Below are positions 12,101-25,500 of a DNA stretch of 64,000 bases, in pieces. The notes under the pieces are model-generated. The model searched no databases, was not told the origin of the DNA, and was given only the letters and a program-made list of their open reading frames with translations. Position 1 is the stretch's first letter; each line of letters starts with the position of its first letter. Made by a program: the position numbers and the translations under genes. The stretch is from Xestospongia muta (taxonomy: Eukaryota > Porifera > Demospongiae > Haplosclerida > Petrosiidae), in the NCBI GenBank assembly GCA_963693285.1, contig OY848929.1:5086501-5150500 (forward strand), read 5' to 3'.

Positions 12101-13495
12101 ACAATATACACACACAATACAAATAAATATTACCATTATTTTATAATATACCTTTGGTAGTCTACCTGGTGGTACTAGCACAATACCATATAGATTGATA
12201 CCATGAATACTCTCCACGGCAGGTACTACACTATTCATCCAGGTAAACGCCTAACAAAAGCAATAATAGACTAAACCAGTAAAATACTATCATATACCTC
12301 TTCATCTGTACAGTTAGGTTTTTGTTCAGCTACTACTACCACTCTCTCCTCTTTCAGTACATTCACAGGAAAGATTGCAATCCTATATTATATTATGATA
12401 CATATATCACTAATATACTGAAGTATACTGACCTTCCTTTATAAATGAAGGCATGTGGTTCAACTGCCATTACTGTAGCTATCAAATCTTCAGTATTATG
12501 TCTCCTCCCACTAATCTGTATCAGTCCATCCATCGTACCACAAACAAACACAAGTCCACCTTCACCGACAAATCCTAAGAGACCACTACGTACAAAAGTT
12601 CCTTGAACAATTCTTTCATTCTCATCAATGGGTTGAACCTACATATACAAACAGCACCAATCCTGCATTATCCTTATATTTGTTGTAAACTTACCTGAAA
12701 GGTATGTGTTGATTTACCTTGAAGACCCCAATAACTATTACCACAGGATAATGTCTGAACACATATGTCACCAACTTCATCAGTTTTACTTAACATCGGC
12801 AAACCATTGATCTTAATTACAGCAATGCGAGCTATATAGAGATGTTTAAACACTACTGAATGTGCATATAACTAACCTCCAGGCATAACAATTCCAACAT
12901 CTTGCAAAGTCAAAGAAGTAATACTACCTGGTTCCTCTACACGAACTACTCCATAACTCAATCCAGATATTGACATGACACCACGCCCACTTGGAGTAGT
13001 GGGGGATGGTCTAATCAGGACACCACAGAGATAAATCTACTAATTGAAAAGAGAAAACTGACCTTCTCACTGACAAAGTAAGAGTCTCAGGTGACCCAGC
13101 ACAAGGACAGAGAGCCTCGCGTATCAATCCTTTAGGTGAGTATGCATCAAAGAACAAATCACTAGAAGCAAGTGACCCTACAAAGAGAGTGTCGTGAAAT
13201 ATAATACTAACATGATACTTACAGGGGTTAGCACCATCATCCATCAGTAACATTCTGACACCATCCAACTTGATATCTCGTAATTCTTTGTGTTGTGCTA
13301 GTGAAATACACCCACTCAGAGCACGAGATGAACTGATAACACAAGACGCTATAGGGAACAGATGTCATGTGATTGTCACATAACAAATCACATGATGTTA
13401 CCTTTGTGTTTGTGTATCATATGTAACCACACAGTAGGCATGGTTCCCATTACAGATGGAGGAACAAACACAACATGAAGACCATTATAAGCAGC

Positions 13496-13542
<47 letters not shown>

Positions 13543-16500
13543 ATTGTTGAAAGAAGTGTCAATCTTACCGCCATCACTCCATGCCATAGACCAATAGATC
13601 GTTTAGGATCCTCGGTACAGACAACCACTTCACCTATAAAATAATAATATTGCTTGCCCGGTAAGATACTGAGGCTATCTCTACCTTCTCTATAATGACA
13701 AGCTGTAGTAAGAGATCGGCAGTGAGTTAGAAGAGCAGAACGTGTGACAGTCACTCCAAGAGCAGACCCATCTTTATCAGCAGCAAACTACATACAAACA
13801 CACACATACATCATACAACTACTAAAATATACAATATATACATGTACCTCTATATAAGCTGTTGTTTCGGGTGTTGGACGAGGGGGTGGAGTCCAATCAC
13901 GTGATGGTTTAGGCAAATGGTCAATAGAGAACCACGTTAGTCTAGGCCACCCTACAAGTCCATTTATAAATGTATTAAAATAGCTGGTACATTACTTACC
14001 TTTGAAGTGAATTATAAAATCTTTGCCTTCTTCTTTAGGTAATTGTTTAACAGTAAAATCACTAGTAATGGCAACGTTAACATTAAGACTGTTTAACAAG
14101 AATCCAATCTGCTGGCCACCTGGATCCTATAAATGAATACAAAAAATAAACATCCATGAACAGCACCAGATCATTAATAATGGAATAGCCCCTTCCACAG
14201 TTGACTATCGTTAAACAATGAAATCAATTAAAATATTGACATTAGTTTTAACTAACTAATGAATGACTTAGCGAGGTACAATTAATTAGTTATTAATAGG
14301 TAATGCCTCACTTCTCTTGACAAAGGTGGATGAATGGCCACAGGAATAACAGCTGCAAAAATGCATCCCCAAAAAGCAGTAGCAAAAGTAGCAGCTTCGT
14401 CACTTCTAAAAACCAGAGCAACCTAAAAAGTCACATAGCAATTATTTGAATAGCATGAGTATATACTCTACATTAATGTAATAATTACTATACAATCAAT
14501 ACACTGTCAACACTAGCTGCTATAGACAATGTAGTTAGGACAGTGACACTATAGATATCTTACACTCTATATATTACTTACTATGCTAAAATATAAATAG
14601 TCAGTTATTGTATCTTAATGGTACAGATCATGTTATTTAATGACACTCACTCTGTCTCCTGGTTGTACTTGTTTCCCTCCTCCCAATTTATTCAACAAAA
14701 AATGTGCAACCTTCTGAGATCGAATAGCTAGTTTACCTAGATGGGCATTAAATAGAACATGCAAATGTATGTTGGCATTAATTAGAATACTCACTATATG
14801 TACATGCTACAGAAACTTTGCCGTGACCATCTACTGTAGAAATGGCAGGATGTTTGCCTAAAGTACTACTATGATGTTGAATAGCTGCTTCCAAATTACG
14901 ATGCCAATCTTGACGACTCTGTTGCCAGAAACGTGTACACATGACAATATTTTACATGTACCACTATTACCTCTAATGGCACCCCTGAAACTGGTTGCAT
15001 TTCAGGTCCAACAGGACGTGGGGCACATGGATCTTCGGAAGATGAAGGTCCTATAGGTAGATATTGATAATATAATTAATGTACATGTACATGTGCTAGA
15101 ACTGACGTTCTGTTTCATCATCTCTAAAGTATTCTTCAATTGGTCGTCGGTTCTTTTTTGGTCTCTTCAATGTATTAAGTAATTGTTGAATCTTATGAGA
15201 CACACCTCCTTTACCAGCAGCCATATCTGATACAAAGACATTGAGGGTAACATCTATTAATGAAATATACTAATACCTTCTGGTTGTCTTAAGGGTTGTT
15301 GTTGTGGAACAGCTAAGTGTTGTTTTCTTGATGAAGAAGCAGGTTTAGGCATAGTAGGAGGTGGACTCTGAAAGAGGAAAGAAAGTGAGAGAGGAGTAGA
15401 CAAATAAAAGAACGAAGAAAGAAAGACAGACGAGAAAAAAGTAGAGACAAGAGAAATGGTTACATAATTGATGGTCATTGTCTCTTACAGTGGTTGGTTG
15501 TTGCGGAGTTCCAGTACGACTACCACCACCACTTTCAAGAGATGATGTATCAAAACTGTGTGAAGGAGATATGGAGTACTCCTGTTTCATACCACCTGTG
15601 TTACGTCGAGAAGGCATTGGCATATTATCATCAAGATCTTGACGATTTCTCATCAAAACTGCCTGCACCATTGCTGACCGTCCTTCTACAAGAGAAAACA
15701 TCATCAAAATATTTCAAACAATAGCTTAAGTGTTTGTCTATCACAACTTTGTCTACATGTTGAAAGTTTGTCTGTAAAAATACACATATATAAGGAGTGT
15801 GTTTGTGACAAACAGAGTCATGTTTATAGGACTAAAAATATTGTGTATATATTAAGATCAGCACTAATTACTGTAACTAAATGTAATATATATATTATAT
15901 ATAGCAGTACAAAGGAATGTACAGTTATTTATGTTAGTTTGTTCTCAAGTCCATAGAAACACATGATTAAAGACAATTAAATCCATAAAAACATGGTTAA
16001 TATAAACACATATTATGTAATTATTAGAACATATACAATGTGCCTACTCACGGGAATCAATGTGTTGTTGTTGTTGCTGTTCAACATAGCTAGGTGGTTG
16101 AGGTGAACCTGATGAATTACTTCCTATAGAGCCAGTCCCATCTCGTTCTAAAAGAGTTATATGTAAATCATATAAGGTCCATGACCTCTGATAATGATAT
16201 TCATAGCTCCTATACAACTATTGAGGACACTAAACAGTGCTTGTTTTATTCAATATGACTAACACTGTTGAGCTACAAGATAAACATTTTAAAACAAACA
16301 CTTTTAAACTCTACAATCTATTTGTATATTTACAATGAAAACAGATATCAAAATGGCACATGTTCATTATTATTACATACTCAGCTTTAACCATCAGTTG
16401 ACATCAAATGACACATGTTCATTAATATTACACGCTGACCTGTATTAATATATGGAGCTATTAGCTTGGCTTTCTTCTTTTCAAATCCTTGCCTTGTTAT

Positions 16501-17435
16501 ATCCCCTAGAGAAAAATAAAGAAGACGAACGAAAAATGGATCAATAAACAGACAACAAATGGACGAATGGATAGATTGATGGATGAATAGATAGATGAAT
16601 ATACATTTAAATGGACGAATAAAAAGACAGCCAGTTTTGAGACAAGTACAAACTGTAGACTTTATATAATCCATACATGATAGAGTAATAGTATTACTTC
16701 CCATGAGAATGTACATTGCACACTACAGTATCTACAATAGTGTACACGATTACTTTGACTAACAATAACTAATGAATGATTGAGGAGTCATTAACATGAT
16801 AGTACTAAACCATCCTAGACTATAGGATATTAACATTATTGACAAACTATAACACTTTATAATCAACTATATGACTTCATGATTGAGTGTCTCTCCCACA
16901 ATGTCATATGATATATTTATTATTACATTATAACCTCACTACACTACTCCCAAGTCAGCATACTATTAACTGGACTGAGACCCATTCCAGTTTCAAATGG
17001 AATCAACTTACACTACTAAATAGAATGAGACCCTTCTCCTGTATGTCACATCTAAAGGCATCAATATATTTATTATCCATGGACTGACTCCCGTTCCTGT
17101 TCTGTGGAGTCTATTTAGACTGAAGTAGTCAGTTCATGGAATAAAAGTACTACACAAAACCACAAGGCATTACATTAACTAGTAAACAAACAAGTAATGT
17201 CACCAGCTGCTTCAGCTATTAATCAATATAATACAATCATTTAGACTTATTATTAATGGAAAATTTCATTCTACTGATCAAATAATGTCAATTTTAGTAA
17301 AGTAGGCAACTCTCCAGTACAAATTTGGGAGGATGTCCAAGGAGGGTATCACTTACCATCGTTGAACTCTTCTTCTAGAACACGTATCTTTTCGAGGACA
17401 TGTGGAGGAAGATTAGAGAGATCTAAGCTCGCCAT
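9158..17435 (-). CDS. DIP2: DIP2 (disco-interacting protein 2 homologue), complete
   Basis: 38 exons give 4,464 coding bases and 1,487 residues, close to animal DIP2 (roughly 1,550-1,600). The N-terminus (MASLDLSNLPPHVLEKIRVL) plus DITRQGFEKKKAKLIAPYI is the DMAP1-binding domain. A low-complexity Ser/Pro/Gln linker follows (about 55-240), with the DIP2 signature VSHKIQQLLNTLKRPK at about 180-195. Two tandem adenylate-forming (fatty-acyl-AMP-ligase-like) domains then occupy about 245-830 and about 870-1487. The ending INSRGEKQR...DPIYVAYNL is almost invariant in the family. DIP2 proteins are linked to diacylglycerol/triacylglycerol balance and neuronal patterning; cytosolic or membrane-associated action is known from the family, not seen here. 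Start ATG is at 17435, the first codon of the conserved N-terminus; stop at 9158-9160. Confidence 0.95.
13498..13536. repeat. AG/CT microsatellite forming the polypyrimidine tract of a DIP2 intron
   Basis: About 19 AG units on the plus strand. On the transcribed minus strand they read as a pure CT run ending directly in the CAG acceptor of DIP2 exon 15 (which starts at 13495). The microsatellite therefore serves as the polypyrimidine tract of that intron. Confidence 0.9.
15686..16051 (-). other. DIP2 intron 3 (366 bases), nothing recognised
   Basis: Bounded by a GTGAGT donor at 16051 and the acceptor before exon 4 (15685). AT-rich, with no open frame or repeat worth naming. Confidence 0.7.
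16506..17356 (-). other. DIP2 intron 1 (851 bases), the longest intron seen here
   Basis: It runs from the GTAAGT donor after exon 1 to the CTAG acceptor before exon 2. First introns often carry regulatory sequence, but no specific element is visible. A degenerate GATA/GGAT tetranucleotide stretch lies at about 16546-16605. The short open frames inside it have no recognisable domain. Confidence 0.7.
16546..16605. repeat. Degenerate GGAT/GATA simple repeat
   Basis: Repeating units of the type GGATA, GATTG, GGATG, AATAGATA lie inside DIP2 intron 1. It is imperfect, with no visible function. Confidence 0.55.
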
Positions 17436-18009
17436 AGATCTGCTGTGGGTCTATATTAGTGACAAAATAGTTTCTAGCTTCTAGATCGACTCAAGTCAAC
17501 TAGGCTCATAGCAACACTTGCAATAGTTAGTTTACGGACGTGGACGATAATAAACTTCATTATTAATAACAATGAATAATAATGAGATTTGTGTTGTGTA
17601 CATGTAAAAGGATTATTCATAAATTAATAATGTCTATTTATTATATACTTGAATTGCTATATATTAAATCAATAATTTGACATCCATGCATATCAAAATA
17701 TAGTAGAGTTAGTGCATGCAAAGATATTTTGACATATTTGTGTAAAACAGCTTGCTGCCTAATCTACTGTGACTACCCATGTCACATGATCTTAAAGGTT
17801 TCTGTCATAATTTCTGCTGCACGAGCGATAAGAAATATATTCATCGATAATAATAACAATTATAATTTGTCTTTATGCATCAGTACATAGTTAAGGAGTA
17901 AATATACTCTTGGTATTATTTATGAAATTATACATAATTGAATTGCCATTATAGTAAATTAACGCACAGACATTACTGGAGTTGGCACACGCAAAATATT
18001 GACAATAGG

Positions 18010-18015
18010 TTTATT
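18010..18015 (-). terminator. Candidate poly(A) signal of the giant gene
   Basis: AATAAA on the minus strand, about 255 bases downstream of the TGA at 18270-18272, followed by T-rich sequence. Assigned by position and motif only. Confidence 0.35.
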
Positions 18016-18202
18016 ATTATTTTAAAATGTTTTAAAGAGAATGTTGTTACAAAATTAATGCATGAACCTAATGTTGCAGCAAAAATATAAAAAAAATATA
18101 GCAACACTACTTAATAAAGTTTCTAGTGCAAACTCAGCACAATATCAAAAAGTAAATGTTTTGTTTGTTAAAATATATAGTTTGTTCTTAACAGTGTGTG
18201 CA

Positions 18203-18223
18203 TTATATATATATATATATATA
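18203..18223. repeat. Short TA microsatellite
   Basis: A run of about ten TA units in the presumed 3' UTR of the giant gene, about 50 bases after its stop codon on the minus strand. Confidence 0.85.
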
Positions 18224-18269
18224 GAGTTGTCCGTTAAAACATGAGTCCATTTGAACAGGAGTGATTATC

Positions 18270-19595
18270 TCAGGGAAAGAATGCATCCTCTCCGGTGACG
18301 TTGTAAGAGGTAGCATTAGTTGTGTCATTAGATTTGAAGATGAGATAGTCTAAATTGAGTGTAGATCTGTTGACTGTTTCGCTAAACCTTAGAGTCAGCT
18401 GACCATTATCTAAATCAAAGTCAAAACCAGACAAAGATGGTGGAGTGGTGTCTTCAACATAATCAGAAGCTTGAAGAGCCTCATTTTGAGATATCTCGTT
18501 GACTGAGTTCATACTGGTGTCATTAATGGCGTCTTTTGTGATGGCCAGGTAAGTCTTGGTTTTGTTGATAGCAAGCAATGGTCTTCTCTTTATTTCATTG
18601 AGGTCAGAATTATTGATGATCAATGACACGACAGTGTTCTCTATTCTAGTAACAGTCACATTGAGGTTTGCTAGTGTGTAGTGGGCACAAGAGTCATCAA
18701 GGAGTCTAGATGTAGTGTTTTGGAGACTAAATGCAGTAGACACAAGAGTCCATGATAGCACGGACTCTGAAAAGGTAAGATTCATTGCTCCATTATCCAT
18801 ATCAAGTGTATAAGATACTAGAGTAGGACTAGTAGTATCTGGTGTTAGAATACTAACAGAAATGGCTTCAGTGAGGTTCACCTGGACAACTGGGTTGCCA
18901 CTGGTATCACGAATACTTCCTTGATCAATGGCTAAATATGTGTTAGTATCGTTAGTCGCTAAAAGTAACCTGGCTTTTAGTTCATTGAGATCTTCAACAG
19001 TTAGGTTCACTTCAATCCAGCTTTGTCTAACAGTGATGACTGTTCCATTATTAAGTCTATAGAATGAGGAAGCATTGCTAGAGTTTATACTGAGGAATGT
19101 TAGCCCTTCTGGTAATAGTGTTGTCTCATCAACTGCTTCTGTAAAGTTCAGCGTAATGATTCCAGAATCTAGATCCAAATGGAATTGGACTAACTCTGGG
19201 TTTGTTATATCTGAGATGAATTCATTAGCTTGAAGAGGATCATCACTAGATATCATAAATAGCATATTACCATTGTTGTCACTAACAGCTGTACCGTTAA
19301 CGGTCAAATAGGTGTTGCTTGTAATATTATTGAGACCTGATGCTAAGCTTGAGAGGAGTTTGATTTCATTGAGGTCATAGATAGAGAGTTGGATGATGAT
19401 TTCAGGACCATCCATACTCATTACACTGCCTCCAGTGAGTTTATAGATTATACTGTCATCAGATACATTGCTGCTTTGTAAACTAAATCCTGTTACATCA
19501 ATGTTAGAAGCATCAACAGTTTCTGTAAAGGTCAGATGTATCTGGCCCTCATCTAAATCAAATAAAAATTCAATTAACATTGGTCGATGTATATC
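18270..19595 (-). repeat. Partial super-repeat unit at the C-terminus
   Basis: About three complete domains and one domain broken off after about 50 residues by the stop codon. The marker hairpin expected in the first domain is absent. Confidence 0.65.
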
Positions 19596-22500
19596 ACCAA
19601 TGACATTGCCAGCTTTCTGACTAGAATTTCCTGCTATTGCTTCAACTGGTCTGCCTGATCGATCACTTATAGCGAGACTGGTTAAAGCAAGGTAAGTATT
19701 ATCTGGTGTTGTTCCAAGATCAGTGAGTTTCTTTATTTCATTAAGATCATAATCACTCAATGTGATATTGATGATTGGTCCATGAGATGATGCTATGTCA
19801 CTGAAATGGGATAGGGTATGATTTGACAAAGCAGGATCAATGGGTTCATTAATAAAAGATATTTGTGTAGTATTGAGGGAGTCAGCATCCACTGTTTCAG
19901 AGAATGTCAAGGTCAATAGTTCCAATGTTAGATCCAATGTAAAGTTGACTAATGTTGGACTGGTTATGTCAGATGTATAGACGTTCACTTGTTCAGCAGA
20001 GACATCATTGTTAATAGGTACAACTAAATTGTCACTCATGTCAAGGACAGTGTAGTTGTGTAATGTGAGCCATGTTGTGGTATTATCTAGGGCAATGCCC
20101 TCAGCTTTGATAGTATTCAGATCATCTGGAGTAAGTACAAGAGTTAGAATAGTATCATCTTGTAGTGATAGTAGTTCTCCTCCAGTTAACTGATGTTGTT
20201 CTGATGGTACAGATGCAAATATAATTGATTGGAGAGTTATTCCAGAGGCTTTGAAACTGCTGGCATTCACTGTCTCAGAGAAAGTCAAGATGATTTGACC
20301 TACATTCAAATCAAAGTCAAAAGATAGTAATTTTGGACTAGTGAAGTCAGCTGTAAAGTTAATGGCTTGGATTCCTGAAATAGAAACTAATGGATTACTA
20401 TTCATGTCAATAATAAAGCCTTCCCCAAGATTGAGGTAAGCATTAGACATAGCTGTGTAGAGGCTAGTGTTTTGTTTGATTGTGTTTAAATCTTCTGGAG
20501 TAAGGAATAGTTTGAGTTGTGGGCCATTGGTACTGTTAATTATGAGGTCTTTGGGATCAAAGACAATGCTACCATTAGGTGCATTAAGGAATGTGAGCAG
20601 TGAAATATTAACAGAATTAGATTGTATTGCTTCATTGAAGTTCAGAGTAACTAGACCCTCATCTAAATCAAATAGGAATGTTTCTAATATGGGTAATAGT
20701 TGATCTGGATAGAACCCATCAGCAGGTAAAGTTTGTTTTTTGGTACCGACATTAGCCATATCCTTTATTGCTGAGTTTTCAATGACTAGTTCAGTAGTCA
20801 ACAGGTCAGTTGCTAATGTGGTGTCTAGTTTGATGCGATTTAGGTCTTGTCGACTGAGAAAGATAGTTATGATGGTGGAATCATTTCTTGAGACATTGGA
20901 TGTGTCTGTGAGTGTGACCGAAGTACTGTTAGTATTAGATTGTAAGGTGAATCTGGAGAGTATGAGAGTATTGTATGAGACAGTTTCATCAAATGTCAGT
21001 GTTAATTCATTAGTTGTTAGATTAAGAGTGTATGAAACTAGTTCTGGACTGGTTGTATCTGGAATAAAAGTAGCTACTAATTTAGCATCATCTGTTGGTA
21101 TTTCTGTTAAGTTAAATCCAGCCATATCATAGATACCATCTGATAAGAAACTGACATATGTGTTGTTATCTCTACTAGCCAGTCCTCTGATTTCTTTGAT
21201 GGCATTAAGGTCTTCAATGGTAATGTTCAATATTACAATGGGGACATTATCAGTTGATAAATCACCACCGCTAATGGTATAGGTGAATTCAGACTCATTA
21301 TTTGCTGATAGTAGAGTAATGGCTGAAGTGTTCATAGTCGATACATTAACTGATTCAGAGAATGTGAAAATGATTTGTCCAGCATCTAAATCAAAAGTAA
21401 AAGAGTCAAGGAATGGATGGGTATTATCTGGTAGGACTTGATTGGCTTTTATTGTGTAGCCATCTTGTTCATCAATAGGATTGCCATAAAAGTCATATGC
21501 AGCTTCAGAATACAAGAAGAGGAAGGTATCATCAACAAATGTAGCAATATCAGTTAGAGTTTTCAAACGATTAAAATCAACATCATTAAGAATGATATCT
21601 ACTTCCATTGTGTTCTTTACAGTGATACTACTTCCTCCAATGTTTTGTTCAAAGCTACCAACAGCAGATACTGGGACTCCACTTGTTAGTGGTACAATAG
21701 TGGTTGAGTCATTTCTATGTGCCGTATTGTGGAACTCTACAAGAGAATACTGGAAGTAGCTCAAATTGATAGGTTCAGAGAAGGTTAGTTTGAGAATACC
21801 ATCTCCAGTTGTTGCATCAAGCACAAATCCTGTTAGTTTTGGCTTAGTATTGTCAGAAGTATAGTCAGAAGCCTGTAGTGCATCAGGAGAATTAATAGCA
21901 TCCATAAAGTTACCAGCAGTATCTTGGATAGCTGATCCAGTTTGTACACTAATGTGACAATTACTAGTGTTAGTACAGAGATTATATGGAGCCTGGACTC
22001 GGATTCTGTTGAAGTCCTCTTCAGTTAGAGTTATATTAATGATGTACCAGTCATAAGGACTGACAGAACCTCCACTTAATCTTTGTCCAGGTGTATTGGT
22101 GAGGAAGTCTGGTACAGCTTGTACAAGGATTTCATCTTCAACATCAAAACTTTTGTAGTCAATGGATTCAGTAAATGTGAGACTGAGTTGACCAGAATCA
22201 GCATCAAATGAGAAAGAATCAATTTGAGGTTTTTCATCATCAATGCCATATTGTTTAGCTTGTTCAGCAGACTCACTAGATATTTCAGTGGATGGATTAT
22301 CAGCCATGTCTAGTACTGTTGCATTTTGAAGAGAAACATATATGGATTCCTTACTAATGGCAAGGTTTCTGAGAGATTGGATGGTGACCACATCAATGAA
22401 CTCCAGTTCAATGATAACAGTGAGACCATTAGGAGTTGTCACATTACCTCCAGTCAAAGTGTAATATTCAGTGTTATTGGAGCTGATGTTAGGCATAGAT

Positions 22501-25500
22501 TGAAGTGTTATTGCTGTGAAGTTGACAGATTCAAATCGAACAGGCTCATCAAACACTAATGTTAGTGTTTGTGGCATTCCACTGAAATCTAGATCAAATG
22601 AATCTAGATCAGGTTGTGTTGTATCAGCTGTGAAGGAAAGGACTGGAATGCCATCACTGCCATTGGTTGGAATGAGATTATTTCCAGCTCTATCTCTAAC
22701 GGTATCAGCAGTATATCTCAGGAATGTTGTGGTATTATCAACTGCTAGAGATTCTTCAAGTTTTATTGCATGAAGATCTGTGGTTAAGAGAGTGATTTCA
22801 ACATGGGTTAGATACCACATGACTGTCATTGATCCTTTGAGTTGGTATTCAGAAGATGAGTTATATTCTGCATTCTGAATGGTCAATTCGCTAACATTTA
22901 GACTAGTTGTAGCAACAGCTTCATTGAAATAAATAGTTAAGAGTCCTTGATTGAGATCAAAATCAAAAGATGTTATCTCTGGCATGATGCTGTCATAAAA
23001 TATTGAGGAAACTTTGAGTGCAGAAGTAGTAGGAACAGAAACCACATAATTTCCACTCATATCTTGCACTGTATCATTAGTAATTGATATAAAAGCAAGA
23101 GATGTATCATTGAAGAATGGTGACATCTCTTTGATTCTATTAAGATCATAATCCAGTAATGTGATTGTGATGCTAGTTGAGTTCTCCAAACTAACATCAC
23201 CACCAGTCAATTGCAAAAACTCAGTTGGTGGAGAAACAGCTTGTTGGAGAGTGACATTGGTGACCATAAAGGTATTTACATTGACTGTTTCCGAGAATAC
23301 AAGTGTTAGCATACCACTGTTGAAGTCAAAAGTGGCATCTGTTAGCGTTGGTTCTGTAACATCTTCAATGAAATTAATAGCTAACAGAGGAGAGGATAAG
23401 GCATTGATAGAGTTGCTTGCCATGTCATCGATAGTATTGTTATCTATAAATAGATATGTGTTATTGAGGTTTGTTGCTAACTTAAAGTTGGCTTTAATGA
23501 GATTGAGATCATTGTCTGAAATTGAGACATTGATAGTCTTTTGGTTTCCATCAAGAGTTCTTGTTGGAAGGTTAAATTGATAGAATTCTGTCTCATTGGT
23601 ATCACTGGATGCATACAAAGTAAGACCAGTCACATTTAGAGTACTAGTCTCAATTGTCTCAGTGAAGTTAAGTATTATAGTACCAGTATTAAGGTCAAAA
23701 ATGAAGTTGAAAAGTTGTGGTTCTGTTTCATCTGGAATGACTTCATCAGCTGAGTTGACATTTTGTTGATAGAGATTCATGTTCATGTCAGCAACTACAC
23801 CTTCACTTAAATTAAGGAATGTATTATTGATGTTAATGGCAAGCATTGTGTAGACTTTGATAAAGTCAAGGTCTATTTGGTCCAGAGTGATAACAATCTC
23901 CGTACTGTCATTAATAGATGGTATACTATATTGAAGGGAATAACTTTGTACTGGAGATAAGATACTGCTTTGAATTGTGACACCATTAATATCAAACGAT
24001 GAAGCATTAACAGTTTCATCAAATGTCAGGAATATAAGACCTTCGTCTACATCTAAAACAAATGATGTAAGTACTGGTGGAGTTATGTCAGCAGTATATT
24101 TAGATACTGGAAGAGCATCAGATGATAATCGCTCAACAACTGAGTTATTGAAGGTGTCTTTAACAAAAGAAGATGTAAAGATGATATAAGAGTCATTACT
24201 GGAAGTAGCCAAATCTGTTAACCTCTTGATTTCATTGAGATCTTCAGCAGAAAGATTGATATAAAGCACAATATCATCAGTAGGTATCACAGTAGAGTTT
24301 CTAAGTGAGTACTTTGTAACTGTGACATTGGTATTGGACTCGTTGGCTACATTTTGGAATGTGAGATCAATAATATTCAAAGAATAATAGTCCATCACCT
24401 CGGAGAAATTCAAAGTGACAAGTGCACTGTTAATATCTAGTTCAAATGACAGCAGTTCTGGTGAAGTGCTATCAGTTGTGAAGTTTGTGGCAATCAAAGC
24501 TGATGTATTTGATATTACTTGAACAGGATTGCCATTCATGTCTTGTATGGCATCAGAAGTTAAAGATAAATAAGTGTTAGAAAGATCACTTGCTAACAGA
24601 CGCAATCTGTTAATACTATCAATGTCTCCCTTTTGTAAGAAAATCTGAACATATGTACTGTTAATAACAGAGGACTGAGCATGGATCAATGAGTATGACT
24701 GATCTGAATTAGTTTGAAGATTGCGAAGAGTGAATTGCTCTACATTAAGAGTATCTGTATTCACTGTCTCATCAAATGTTAAATAGAGTATGCCATTGTT
24801 CATATCAAGATGGAAGGATTTCAAGATTGGACCTGTTGTGTCAGCTATGAAGCTAAATGGTGTTACTGCATTGAAAACATCAATCTCTTCATTTGGATTG
24901 ATAGCTAAATCGAACACCGTTGCATAGTCCATACTCAGGTACGTGGTAGTGTTGGATGTGGCTAGGTTAGTGTCATTCTTTATGGCATTAAGATCATCAG
25001 TAGTGATATTGAGAATGAGAGTTGTGCCATCAGTAGAGCGAGTGGACTCTCCTACATCTAGTCTTATCTGACTCTCAGTAGTGTTGTCATTAGTGTTCAA
25101 CAAAATAAGACCAGTTACGTTGAATGTTGTCAGATTAACTGTATCAGAGAAGGAGAGAGAAAGTTGGCCAAGATTCATGTCCAACTTGTACTCCACTAGT
25201 TCAGGAGGTTGCAGATCTGCTGTGAAATTAGTAACTTTGATTGCTTTACCATCTGTGATAGGAACAACATCAATTCCTCTAGTATCATCAATAAGAGAGG
25301 CACGGAATGTGAGATAGGTATCATTACTATCTCTAGCTACTCCAGTATTGGATTTTAATCGGAATAAGTCATAATGTGATAGCACAAGGAGGACTATGTA
25401 GCCATCTGAACTGTTTGTATAGCTCTCTGAAGATGGTGAGAATGTACGTCCATCTTGGCGATATTTATCATGCTGAAGAGTTAAGGCTGTAGGATCAAAT

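Larger units (their letters stand above)
9158..17435 (-). other. Exon map of DIP2
   Basis: Exons in transcript order (high to low): 17435-17357, 16505-16440, 16147-16052, 15685-15489, 15367-15277, 15226-15107, 15050-14971, 14918-14795, 14736-14651, 14422-14312, 14126-14000, 13951-13848, 13787-13685, 13633-13569, 13495-13402, 13348-13223, 13177-13063, 13010-12877, 12831-12695, 12638-12433, 12382-12298, 12250-12152, 12098-12007, 11927-11890, 11760-11567, 11440-11275, 11228-11089, 11037-10876, 10826-10696, 10646-10555, 10509-10433, 10382-10212, 10166-10105, 10055-9998, 9945-9871, 9824-9641, 9591-9468, 9410-9158. All junctions are GT-AG and keep phase. Each was checked against the known order of DIP2 sequence blocks. 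Confidence 0.87.
17436..18269. other. Intergenic gap: DIP2 promoter side and 3' side of the giant gene
   Basis: 834 AT-rich bases between two tandem minus-strand genes. It must hold the 3' UTR of the giant frame and the DIP2 promoter and 5' UTR. A minus-strand AATAAA (plus TTTATT at 18010-18015) is a candidate poly(A) signal about 255 bases after the giant stop codon. A TA microsatellite sits at 18203-18223. No coding exon with Ig-like sequence was found here. Confidence 0.5.

Noticed and set aside
16387..16716. Minus-strand open frame of 109 codons in DIP2 intron 1
   Set aside because: Only its middle part (16505-16440) is real, as DIP2 exon 2. The rest reads through intron sequence and a simple repeat.
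18062..18244. Small plus-strand open frame of 60 codons in the gap before the giant gene
   Set aside because: Low-complexity AT-rich translation that includes the TA microsatellite; no domain, no splice context.
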